This document shows positions 17,101 to 24,356 of a stretch of DNA of 24,412 nt, one piece after another. Position numbers and translations under genes: made by a program. The stretch is from Chara braunii (lineage: Eukaryota > Streptophyta > Charophyceae > Charales > Characeae). The number at the start of each line of letters is the position of its first letter. The first letter of the stretch is position 1. The notes below the pieces were generated by a model. It had not been told where the DNA came from. It saw only the letters and a program-made list of their open reading frames with translations, and ran no database searches. Location: assembly GCA_003427395.1 (NCBI GenBank), contig BFEA01000260.1:1912021-1936432 (forward strand), in the 5' to 3' direction.

Positions 17101-17335
17101 AAAACAGAACAGGGGCCAACAAAACAGATCCCAGATGACAAGTCCCACATGCAAGCACCACCCCTGCCCACAGGCCAAACGACGGGACAAGACCAACCAC
17201 GATGACAAAACCTTGTCTGCAAAGAAATGGAGAAAAGTGCCGAAAAAGAACCCATCCCGGATGACGATTCCCACGTACAAGCACCGCCCCGCGCTCAAAG
17301 GGCCGAACATCGGGAAACAATCTACCAGGATACCA

Positions 17336-17504
17336 AGACAATTAAAAAAAAAACGGATGACTGGTCCCACATGAAGCACTATATATACGTGCAGCTGCCC
17401 AGTGGGAACTGTGGGATGGTGGGACGATGAGTCAGGCTATTTTTCACGTAAATGAATTTTTGTGGGCATTGTCGAATCATACTTTATTCTGGATTATTGA
17501 CCGA
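17336..17504. other. Junction, no recognised gene
   Basis: Short sequence between the inverted module and the second RING fragment. It contains a partial inverted copy of the GCATGTGGGAC unit (17350-17375). Confidence 0.3.
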
Positions 17505-17895
17505 CCCTCGTGTGACACCTGTCGGGACAGAGATGCGGTGCGCCTTGGCTGTGGAATGCATCATCTACCATAGCCATTACCAATCTCTTGCGACTGCCGC
17601 CGTCTGTACTGAAGGGTGTGCAACATTTCCTCATTGTACACATCCCTGTCACCCAGGTATACGTTGTCCCTTTTGTACCCAAGGACGCTATCAGAACTGC
17701 ATGATGCCGCACTGTGATGAACGTCCTGCTGTTTTTTTGACATGTGGACAACATGTCCTCTGTCAGGACTGTTTTGATGGGATGGTTCGTGCTAGCCGTC
17801 CTGCTGAATGCTGTGCTGGCGCAGCTCTCCTTGGGTATCCTTGTGAACATCCACAATTCCACATCATCCTCACCGTAGTTGTCCCATCTGCAGAG
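17505..17895 (+). pseudogene. Tandem RING-finger-like gene fragment, copy 2
   Basis: Two successive RING-like cysteine/histidine patterns can be read in changing frames. First finger: CDTC followed by RDRDAVRLGCGMHH (17511-17564). After a frame change come CTEGC, PHCTHPCHPG and CPFC (17665-17676), which supply the later ligands and the usual final C-P-x-C. Second finger: CDERPAVFL, then [11 protein letters not shown] (about 17740-17772), and after another frame change SCPICRGG (CPIC at 17880-17891). Thus each finger ends in C-P-x-C, as in C3HC4 RING domains that act in ubiquitin transfer. The piece PHCTHPCHPGIRCPFC also recalls NF-X1-type zinc fingers. At least two frameshifts make it a pseudogene or require introns that I cannot see. 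It is related to the copy at 14690-15190 and both adjoin ribozyme modules, so they may have been captured by these repeats. The parental gene is not in the window. Confidence 0.55.
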
Positions 17896-17904
17896 GTGGG
17901 GACA

Positions 17905-18000
17905 GTTAAAGAGAAAAAAAGAAAAAAAGAAGAAAAGAAAAAAAAGAAAAAAAGAAAAAGAGAAAAGAAAATAAGAAAATAAGAAAAAAGAAAAAATATG
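17905..18000 (+). repeat. A-rich (GAAAA-type) low-complexity tract
   Basis: About 95 bases of A with scattered G directly follow the RING fragment and resemble a degenerated poly(A)-like tail. That placement would fit retroposition of the RING sequence, but no target duplication was identified. Confidence 0.8.
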
Positions 18001-18099
18001 TTGATCTATGGGATGTGGTATTTGCTTTGTGACAATTAGATTATCTGTGGGATGTGTCATTTGCTTTGTTTGACTGATACGCTTTCTTTCCCTGCCAGG

Positions 18100-18330
18100 T
18101 TTGGTTTCCTCCTCCTTTTCTTTACCTCTTTGCCTTTTGGCTGCGTGCAAGTGGGTCCTTGTGACACACGGGGATGGGGGCAGCTAGCGCTCAACCTGTC
18201 ATCCACGTGGCTGGCCTTGTACGTAAGAGGTGATGAACAAGTGGGCCTTTCCTTCCTTCTTTTCCTTTCCTTGTTTTGCTTTTTTTTGCCTTCGCGCTCT
18301 GATTCACAGTGTGACAATATATAGATATAT
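18100..18330 (+). repeat. Module block A, copy 4
   Basis: It matches copies 1 and 2 from TTTACCTCTTTGCCTTTTGG to CGCGCTCTGATTCACAGTGTGAC, but is more diverged (GCAGCTAGCGCTCAACC, CGTGGCTGGCCTTGTACGT). It precedes hammerhead copy 3 in the same order as in the other modules. Confidence 0.75.
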
Positions 18331-18394
18331 ATATATAACACCACAACCGGGGTTAAGGTGGATGGATTATCACTTACAGTGTAATCAGTTAGTA

Positions 18395-18486
18395 GGGGAT
18401 TCTGCAGACTGTTTGTTGAGGGTTCAGCCTCCTGTTGATGAGTAAGTCGGTGAAACTCCAACGAAACAGTTTGTCACAGCCCCCCC
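18395..18486 (+). ncRNA. Hammerhead ribozyme, copy 3, disrupted
   Basis: This is recognisably the same ribozyme, but small insertions break it. CTGATGA has become CTG-TTG-ATGA, TAAG is inserted in the 5' arm of stem II, TTGT or TGTT is inserted between the stem III arm and stem I, and the 3' arm of stem II is CCAAC instead of CCGAC. GAAA and CAGT are intact. It should be inactive. The neighbouring sequence shows further 3-4-bp insertions (GGAT near 18363, TAG near 18392, GCCT near 18514), several of them exact tandem duplications. Confidence 0.75.
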
Positions 18487-18550
18487 TCGTTTCTTGTCCT
18501 TCCCTCCCTCTCTGCCTGCCTATGGTTTTTACCGGGCAGCTCTGTTTGAC

Positions 18551-18630
18551 GAGCTTTCCTTCCTTCTTTCCTTTTGCTGTTTTGTTTTTTTCGCCGCTGC
18601 GCTCTGATACACTGTTTGACGATATATACA
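18551..18630 (+). repeat. Module block A, 3' end only, copy 5
   Basis: It reads TTTCCTTCCTTCTTTCCTTT to GCTGCGCTCTGATACACTGTTTGACGATATATA, the end of block A, placed directly after the downstream flank of hammerhead copy 3. The same order (ribozyme flank then block A end) is seen inverted after copy 2. Confidence 0.6.
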
Positions 18631-18753
18631 ATTAGTGATTTTCTGTTCCAAAAATGGAAAAGCCGATTGTATAGATCGTTGTATTGAAATACAGGGATCG
18701 TTTTTTCTTGTCTTTTGGTGTTGCCATATCATTCGCAATATGAGAAGACAAAC

Positions 18754-18823
18754 ATTTTCTATCATGAAACCATAAAATCGATTTTTATATTGGAAATAGA
18801 ATTCTGTTTCATAATTAGAAAAT
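18754..18823. repeat. Inverted repeat in AT-rich sequence
   Basis: The arms ATTTTCTATCATGAAAC (18754-18770) and GTTTCATAATTAGAAAAT (18806-18823) pair over 17-18 bases with small mismatches around a 35-base loop that itself contains the palindrome AAAATCGATTTT. The unit lies in otherwise unique sequence (18631-18843) between module pieces. Confidence 0.55.
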
Positions 18824-18843
18824 TTATCGACACCATTGTACTT

Positions 18844-18874
18844 AAACTCCAACGAAACAGTTTGTCACAGCCCC
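18844..18874 (+). ncRNA. Hammerhead ribozyme, 3' half only
   Basis: The sequence AAACTCCAACGAAACAG...CACAGCCCC matches hammerhead copy 3 from loop II onward. The 5' half (CTGATGA and stem I) is replaced by unrelated AT-rich sequence, so the join lies within loop II. The downstream flank TCGTTTGTTGT...TACCGGGCAG continues to about 18930. Confidence 0.7.
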
Positions 18875-18997
18875 TCGTTTGTTGTCCTCTTCTCTCTCTC
18901 TGCCTACGGTTTTACCGGGCAGTTCTGTTTGTGACGATATATATATATGACGATATATTAAGTATGTTACGTCAAATGTTTTATGGAGTTGATCAAT

Positions 18998-19145
18998 TCC
19001 ATATATATTGTCACAAGAATATCAGAGCGCAAAAGTGAAAAAAAGGAAAAAAAAGAAAGAGAGAAAAAATGAATTCATTTTTTAATCTTCTTCCTTATAA
19101 CTCCCCCTGTTCAGAACCTCTTGCGTACAAGGCTGCCCACGTGAT
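18998..19145 (-). repeat. Module block A, inverted copy 6
   Basis: On the minus strand it reads CACGTGGGCAGCCTTGTACG to GCGCTCTGATATTCTTGTGACAATATATA. Together with the truncated ribozyme just upstream it repeats the head-to-head arrangement seen at 16714-17100. Confidence 0.75.
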
Positions 19146-19189
19146 ATATGGGATGCCAACTTCTTGATGCCGAACAAGGCCATCTGCTG

Positions 19190-19500
19190 TGTATATATAT
19201 GTATCTGGGATTCCTTTTTTTTGCAGACAAGAGTGTTTTGTCCTGGGTGGTCTTGTCCCGTCGTTTAGCCTTTGTAGGTGGGGCGGTGTTTGCATGTGGG
19301 ACTTGTCATCTAGGATCCGGTTTGTGCTGTTGCTTATTGCCCCTTGTTTGTATTTGGTTGTTCCCTTCCTCTCTTCTTTGCCTCTTTGCCCTTTGGCTGT
19401 GTGCAAGTGGGTCGAGATGACACACGGGGTTGGGGGCAGCCGCCGCTCAACCTACATCCACGTGGACGGCCTTGTACGAAAGAGGTTCTGAGCAGGGAGC
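19190..19500 (+). repeat. Module interior unit and block A, copy 7
   Basis: The CCTGGGTGGTCTTGTCCCGT unit (about 19240-19320) is followed by TTGTTCCCTTCCTCTCTTC and the block A core to GAGGTTCTGAGCAGGG. The copy ends at about 19500, where the gag-protease sequence of the minus-strand retrotransposon begins, so this module marks the truncation point of that element. Confidence 0.75.
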
Positions 19501-19504
19501 TGTG

Positions 19505-20035
19505 CAACTGAAAGATAGTACATACCCAACAGGATGTCCATTGGGAGATCATCGATGACTAGGAATGAGATGCGATGTCTCAGTTCCCCTCCCGCGTACG
19601 GGAAACAACACTCAACGTCCTTAAGGTAGTCGTTGACTACCATGCGTTGTTTGTTGGCATAGGTCGATTCCACAGGTCGACTCAGGCGCTGCACTTGCCC
19701 CTGTAAGCGCAGCCTCTCAACGCACGCGCGACTAATGAAGTTCCGTGTCGAGCAAGTGTCATAATAGGCCCCGGCCTTACAGTCGCCGATGACTACCTCG
19801 CCGACGAATAACTCTGCCTTAGGGGCTTTGGCCATAGCCGTCCAAGAAGTTAGCGGGCCTGATTTAGACCACTCCTCCTCTAACTCCTCTAAGGACTCAA
19901 ACACATTCAGCGAACAAAGGATCGTTGGGTCCGAATGTGTTTGCGGGACGATAATGGAGTCAGTAGCTTGGATCATCTCTCGAGATGATGAGGGTGTGTC
20001 CACCACCTCGACCCTAGTAGGAACAACTACTATCC
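19505..20035 (-). pseudogene. Retropepsin-like protease fragment of Ty3/gypsy-type element
   Basis: The minus-strand frame (MVDTPSSS from 20006) holds a retroviral-type aspartic protease pattern. ELFVGEVVIGDCKAGAYYD leads into the active-site region DTCSTRNFISRACVERL, where related elements have D-(S/T)-G. Some 60 residues on, LPMDILLGMYYL matches the usual D.ILGMD.L flap-end motif. The active-site Gly is Cys here; TGC differs from GGC by one base, so the enzyme is probably inactive. The protease normally releases gag and pol products. The frame differs from that of gag (20036-21984). No reverse transcriptase follows, because the sequence passes into module copy 7 at about 19500. This truncated element is read as dead. 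Confidence 0.7.
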
Positions 20036-21984
20036 CTACTGGCCCGACATGTTTCCCAGAGCAGTGCCAAAATTGTTGGCCACATTGCTACCTACAGAAG
20101 CGGAGGATCCCAACGCCTGCCCCATTGTAAGCGGGATCTTCTCGGTCACCTTCTTTTTGGGGCACTTGAACTGGTTATGGCCATATTGACCACAACGAAT
20201 ACAACCCTGCCTGGTGTACCAATCTCTCCACACGTCCTCTGTGAGACCTGCTTTCTCCCATGGAGGAGCATTAGGGTCAACTTCACTCCTAGATCGGGAA
20301 CCTCCACGGCGTCTACCGGTCGCCTTGCCTTTTTGTACTGAGGCAACGATTGCTTCTCCCCGCGAAGCTTCTACGCTGCCCGCCTCTGAACCTACTCCCT
20401 CTTGGAAGTCATCATCCAACTCGATGGTGGAACCATCGTTGTCGACGAACATAATACAACCCTTCGCCTTCAAGTTGGGAGGTAGTGCTTTCGTCCTACC
20501 ATCCGTAGTGGGTTGGTGCCCATGCCCTATCTTTGCATCCAGGTCTAGGGCCTTCTTGCTAAACGAGGGAAAGTTGTGCACATTGATGTTCGCCTCACCT
20601 GCCAACTGATTCGTGAGTGGCATGGGAAGACACCTCAGGTAAGTGGTCAGTCAGACTTGGGGGTCATAACGCACTCCAGGTACACACATAAGACGCTCTA
20701 CAACGTCTGTGGCATCCGTGACTGACTTGAACGGTCTATTGCTCAATGTCAGGATCACGTCAGTGGCCTTTTGGGCCTCCTGAGGATCATGCCACCTTTC
20801 CTCCACCAACTTAAGGAAGTCCTCCAGTTTCTGGTTGACTGCCCGTGCGTGGAAGTCATGACCGTACCCCTGAAGTTGCACTAACCCACTTAACCATCTT
20901 GCTGCACTCCCCTCAAGGTAGGAGGCAGCCACACGCACTTCCTTGTGCGGCAAGGTCAACTTGCACTTAACGTAGACCGACACTGACCTCAACCATGTGT
21001 CGAGGTCTTCGCCCCGCTTGTCCCTGAAAAGGGTTTGGGTGAGGCGATGGCCGTCTTTGGAACCCACTGACCTTGTCCGGGTGCCTGTTCCACTCCGGGC
21101 TGTGGACTTTGGGGCGCAGGCTGCTGCACTAACTGTTGTTGTGCAGGCTGCGAGACAGCGGGCTGTCCAGTTACGGCAACCTGTGACGGAGGTTGGGAAT
21201 ACAGTCTGTACAGGAACCTGAACACTAGGACCTGCTGAGAACCCTCCTGTCAATGGCATACTTAGGGAAGCAGACTGTATCGACGCTGGAGCTATGTATG
21301 GGGATACCTCAGTCACCGAGGAGACAAACTGAGGAGGTTGTACCACGGGCCAGGCACCAGGTCCTGATGGTGATGGTGTCGCCTGAGCTCGCCCGACCAA
21401 CACGGCCAGGCTTTGCTCGATGTTTGTAAGAGCACCATTTGGTGATCCTGCATCTCTACTACACCTAGCAAGACCGTCCTCCCCGTCCTCACATCATCAT
21501 CCATCTCCGTCAGGTCCATCGCCTCTAACTCACTAATATCCGCTTGTCTCCGCTGCATCCTGGCTCTTCTTCTAATCATCTTCTCTTTCTCCGCCTTTAT
21601 CTCCCCTAAAGCCTTTTGTAGCTGTGCCTCGGGAAGAGCTGCTTGCTGTATGGCGACCTCTTCAGGAGTCAACACTATTGGCTGGCTAGCCATAACGCCA
21701 GTGGACTGACTCAGGGTCTGTGCAATCGTTCACCCTACGGACCCTGAACTGCTGGCCTGGGAACTCTGCTGCGCAGCAGTTGCCATGGCTGCTGAAGCAG
21801 CGGCTTCGCTTGCGAATGCCCTGCTGGCGTCTGTTGCCCTAGCTCTCCGCTGTTGCTGCTGTCTCTCCCTAAGCTGGCGGAACAGTAACCTGTCACCCTC
21901 GGATCCTAATGCCACGTGGGCTATAGGGCGTTTAGCCGATCGCAAGATCCTGTCGTCCTCGCTAGTGGTCTCCCTGTCGCTCAT
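20036..21984 (-). pseudogene. Ty3/gypsy-type gag, broken by two TGA stops and frameshifts
   Basis: Gag starts at an ATG ending at 21984 (MSDRETTSEDD), followed by ALGSEGDRLLFRQLRERQ and a Gln/Ala-rich stretch, a TGA stop near 21732, then in the same frame a Glu/Lys-rich helix (ALPEAQLQKALGEIKAEKEK). Frame changes lie near 21470, 21210 and 21020. The capsid-like block is DLDTWLRSVSVYVKCK, then VRVAASYLEGSAARWL and FLKLVEERWHDPQEAQ. A second in-frame TGA lies near 20649. The final part carries a CCHC zinc knuckle, CIRCGQYGHNQFKC (C-x2-C-x4-H-x4-C), which binds the element's RNA in related gag proteins. Gag forms the particle in which reverse transcription occurs. Both premature stops are TGA, compatible with CGA to TGA deamination. 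The protease lies downstream in another frame. Confidence 0.85.
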
Positions 21985-22311
21985 AAGTTACATAACTATA
22001 CACAAACTGCACTAGGTCACACTCGATGTCTACCGCAGTGTAGTGCACAGACCGATTTATAATCAATCGGTGACTAAGTCAGAGTATATACATTTGGGTT
22101 CAACAGGTAAGTTCGGATTCCTACAAACGAAACTACTTTTACTTAATTAGCAGATCTAACTATTGTTGTCTGTCAGATGTCAATGGCAGTCCATCTAATT
22201 AATCAAGAATAAAAATAGAATCGTCTGTGTGGATATTTGCAGAGTGGAATTAAACACCAACTTATCACCTGGAATCTACCCCTCCCTCGGTTCCTCTTGA
22301 TGGTCACTTGA
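21985..22311. other. Upstream flank of gag, no recognised gene
   Basis: This should contain the leader and possibly the 5' LTR of the minus-strand element, but no duplicate exists in the window to define an LTR. On the minus strand ATTGATTATAAATCGG (about 22055-22070) is a TATA-like sequence. On the plus strand CAG|GTAAGT (22104-22112) is a perfect splice-donor consensus. Confidence 0.3.
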
Positions 22312-22600
22312 CGTCAGCGTTCCTGAGCGATCCAGAACAGCGTGCGTGTCTAAAGGTGTGCACACGGCCGGCCCCTGTGCCCCGAGTGTATGCTGAGCTG
22401 GCCAGCCCTGCACATTGTTTATCCTCGTGTGCAGCGAGCCTTACACCGACCGATTGGCTGATCAGGAGGCGTTTAAGGACGGCCCCTGCAGTCCTCAGGA
22501 ATTCTTTAACGTCGCAGACAGGACGACGATCACAGCCAATGGAAGGTACTCCGCCGGGGTTTATTTATAGACATGCCCGGTTCTCGTCTCCCCTGTAGGG
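22312..22600 (+). promoter_or_regulatory. CCAAT/TATA-type promoter candidate
   Basis: The palindrome TGACGTCA (CRE-like) is at about 22312-22319. CCAAT boxes are present inverted (CGATTGGCTGATC, near 22450) and direct (CAGCCAATGG, near 22532). TATTTATA, which is TATAAATA on the other strand, is near 22562, about 30 bases downstream of the direct CCAAT box. Order and spacing favour rightward transcription starting near 22595, although the TATA box on its own reads better leftward. It may belong to a gene or to an LTR. Confidence 0.4.
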
Positions 22601-22664
22601 CTGGCCTGCCCCTCATAACCCATCTATCAGCGCAGCAAGCAGACAAAGGACAAAGCAGCAAAGC

Positions 22665-22871
22665 ATGCGTGCTCTACTCCCGATGGGTTGGCATGGTGAC
22701 CGTGACCCAGTGCTTCGTCCAGGGCCCGTCAGAAAGCCCCGCCCTCTCCTTCCAGATGCTCCTTGTGAACAATGCCGACTCTCAAGGTTGAGCGCACGCG
22801 ACTCCTCACATGAGAGGACTCTCAAGACAGAACACAACCTCACGGTAAGAAGTGTCGAAGAGGGTAGATAA
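22665..22871 (+). CDS. Short ORF, possible first exon downstream of promoter candidate
   Basis: The first long frame after the predicted transcription start begins at ATG 22665 and runs 68 codons to TAG. It is Arg/Pro/Leu-rich and has no recognised domain. A good splice donor, ACG|GTAAGA, lies at 22844/22845, exactly after codon 60, so the ORF could be an exon that splices onward. An acceptor-like TCTTCTCACCAG precedes 22927. If that pair were used the frame would end almost immediately. Retained as a weak candidate because of its position relative to CCAAT and TATA motifs. An upstream LTR leader is an alternative reading. Confidence 0.18.
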   Translation: MRALLPMGWHGDRDPVLRPGPVRKPRPLLPDAPCEQCRLSRLSARDSSHERTLKTEHNLTVRSVEEGR

Positions 22872-22951
22872 GGTTAGGTGCAACGTACCTCAAAATAGCT
22901 TCCCTCAACCACAGATCTTCTCACCAGATGACCTGATGCTGATTGTGATGA

Positions 22952-23290
22952 CCAATCGCTGCTTCGGCACAACCAGCATTACACCGCCGTTCCACCTCAG
23001 CATCAATCGCACATCAGATAGTTCTCATCACACTGCAAACACCCACCATTCACCTTGTAGCATTCCTGGCGATACCCCTCACCTCCTGGGTTGCCCTGCT
23101 TGCCTTCGCCCTCCTCACTACACACTCCCTACGGCCGCTCGCTCAGCAGACCGCATGCATGTACCGCATATGCAGAAGACAAGCGCCAGATGAGCGCAAC
23201 GTACCACAGCTCCGATACCAAATTGCAAGGAAAATCATCGATAGCGAACTTCAGAAAACCAAGCAGCATCATACACATGAGACCAGATAG
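22952..23290 (+). CDS. Open frame without start codon encoding a possible membrane segment
   Basis: The frame is open for 112 codons between TGA (22949-22951) and TAG (23288-23290), with no ATG until codon 70. The predicted peptide has a hydrophobic stretch at about residues 34-55 (HLVAFLAIPLTSWVALLAFA) followed by a basic, helical tail (YRICRRQAPDE, RYQIARKIIDSEL). That is a plausible membrane helix with a cytosolic tail. It might be an exon joined to an upstream one, since acceptor-like CAG sites occur near 22927 and 22976. I recognise no family and no orthologue is claimed; chance is a real possibility. Confidence 0.18.
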   Translation, partial: PIAASAQPALHRRSTSASIAHQIVLITLQTPTIHLVAFLAIPLTSWVALLAFALLTTHSLRPLAQQTACMYRICRRQAPDERNVPQLRYQIARKIIDSELQKTKQHHTHETR

Positions 23291-23462
23291 TCGTGACCTC
23301 GAACCAAAAGCAGAATTGCAACACGAGTCCCACCGAATAAGAGCACAGCAAAAGCTCATAAGTGACAATGTTTGAATGGTCTCATCATCATCAACAAAGA
23401 ACCAATGTCGACATCCTATCTGGCGCTCGGCGGCCAGACTACAAATGGCAGATCCTATCTAG

Positions 23463-23546
23463 CCTATCTACAATGCCGCCGATGACGTCAACAGCTCCCC
23501 GAAGTACGAGCAGATCTCGGCCAATGCCGTTCGCCTTAAGCACCAG
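23463..23546 (+). CDS. Possible small internal exon, 28 codons
   Basis: Between an acceptor-like CTATCTAG (ending 23462) and a donor CAG|GTATGT (23546/23547) lies an open frame of exactly 28 codons. The peptide looks protein-like (NAADDVNSS, KYEQISANAVRLKHQ), unlike the composition-driven frames elsewhere. An acceptor CTCACAG ends at 23597, but that would give an intron of only 51 bases, very short for plants. No family recognised. Confidence 0.15.
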
Positions 23547-23692
23547 GTATGTCTCTTACCTGACTCATAAGTCATAACCTCGATCCCCAACTCACAGATG
23601 CCACATGCACCCAAGGACCACCATGCGCCCCGTCCAGCGTACAGCAGTGCAGCTCGGCTATGGCTGCCTGCTTATCCAGCTCGCCCTTGAGC

Positions 23693-23718
23693 GCGCTAAC
23701 GCTGGCCAGCGTTAGCGC
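23693..23718. repeat. 26-bp perfect palindrome
   Basis: GCGCTAACGCTGG is followed at once by its exact reverse complement, with no spacer. The surrounding GC-rich sequence has further GCGC/GCAGC repeats (AGCAGCGCTTGCGCAGC). Confidence 0.85.
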
Positions 23719-23749
23719 AGCAGCGCTTGCGCAGCATGCAGCCAGTGCC

Positions 23750-24180
23750 CGAATGAGGAATGTGTCGGCAGGCACTTTCCTAAATGGAAGTGGCCTGCCT
23801 GCTGCGTGCACCCTGGCTGCGCTGGGCACCTGCCCAGACGCTTCCGGTAGGCCCAGAGAGGCTGAGCCCCAGTCCAAACGAATCAGGCCCTGGGCCTGTG
23901 GTGGTTGCCCGTGTCCAACTGCCCGCGGCCTGTGTTCAGTCCATGTTGCAAATCTGGCCCAGGGCCTGCCTCAGTTACATTCGAAAGAGGCAGCCTGGGC
24001 CTGGGTGCTCTCAACCAACTGGCGTTGCGCAACTGCCTGAATTTCCCCAGTTGCGTGGTGACCCCAAAATGGGCCTGTAGGCCTTAATCGAGCCTGCCTT
24101 CACTTAGGGCGGCCGACTGTACAGAAAATAGGGCCCAGTAGGGCATATCGAGGCCATGAACCTCGCAAGCGGCTCGGCGG
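23750..24180. other. GGGCCTG-rich stretch, no recognised gene
   Basis: GGGCCTG or its complement recurs about every 30-60 bases (CCCTGGGCCTGTGG near 23890, CCCAGGGCCTGCC near 23957, CCTGGGCCTGGG near 23992, ATGGGCCTGTAGGCC near 24068). Several local palindromes result. Open frames in both directions are Ala/Pro/Gly-rich and look compositional. Confidence 0.35.
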
Positions 24181-24356
24181 GCTCCTAGTCGCCAAATTAT
24201 TATTATATTTTTTTTGGACATTTTTTTCCCTTTCTTTTAGAGAGATTATTGATTTGATCTAGCAAACGAGCATTGAAAAAAAAAAAGCATATGAAGATTG
24301 AAAGTGTGGTCGGTTACTTATGACGCGTCTCGCGTTCGGCATATGAGGTGAGATAA

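Larger units (their letters stand above)
16060..17335. repeat. Large inverted repeat (foldback) with arms of about 480-500 bp
   Basis: The left arm (16060-16560) and right arm (16858-17335, reversed) contain the same ordered segments: the CATCCTGGTTGGT-like units, GACAAG..TGTTTTG, TTTTATTTGGCTGTTCCC, the GTGTGCAAGTGGGTCGATAT block, CGTGGGCGGCCTTGTACGC and GAACAGGGGGAGTTGTAAGG, then the CTCTGAT end. The loop between them (about 16561-16857) holds the second hammerhead. A transcript through both arms would form a long hairpin. Confidence 0.75.

Noticed and set aside
18600-18625. TATCAGAGC-like primer-binding site for initiator tRNA-Met (minus strand of GCTCTGATA)
   Set aside because: It is on the strand opposite to the ribozymes and varies between copies (GATATC, GATTCA, GATACA), so it does not fit a conserved PBS of this element.
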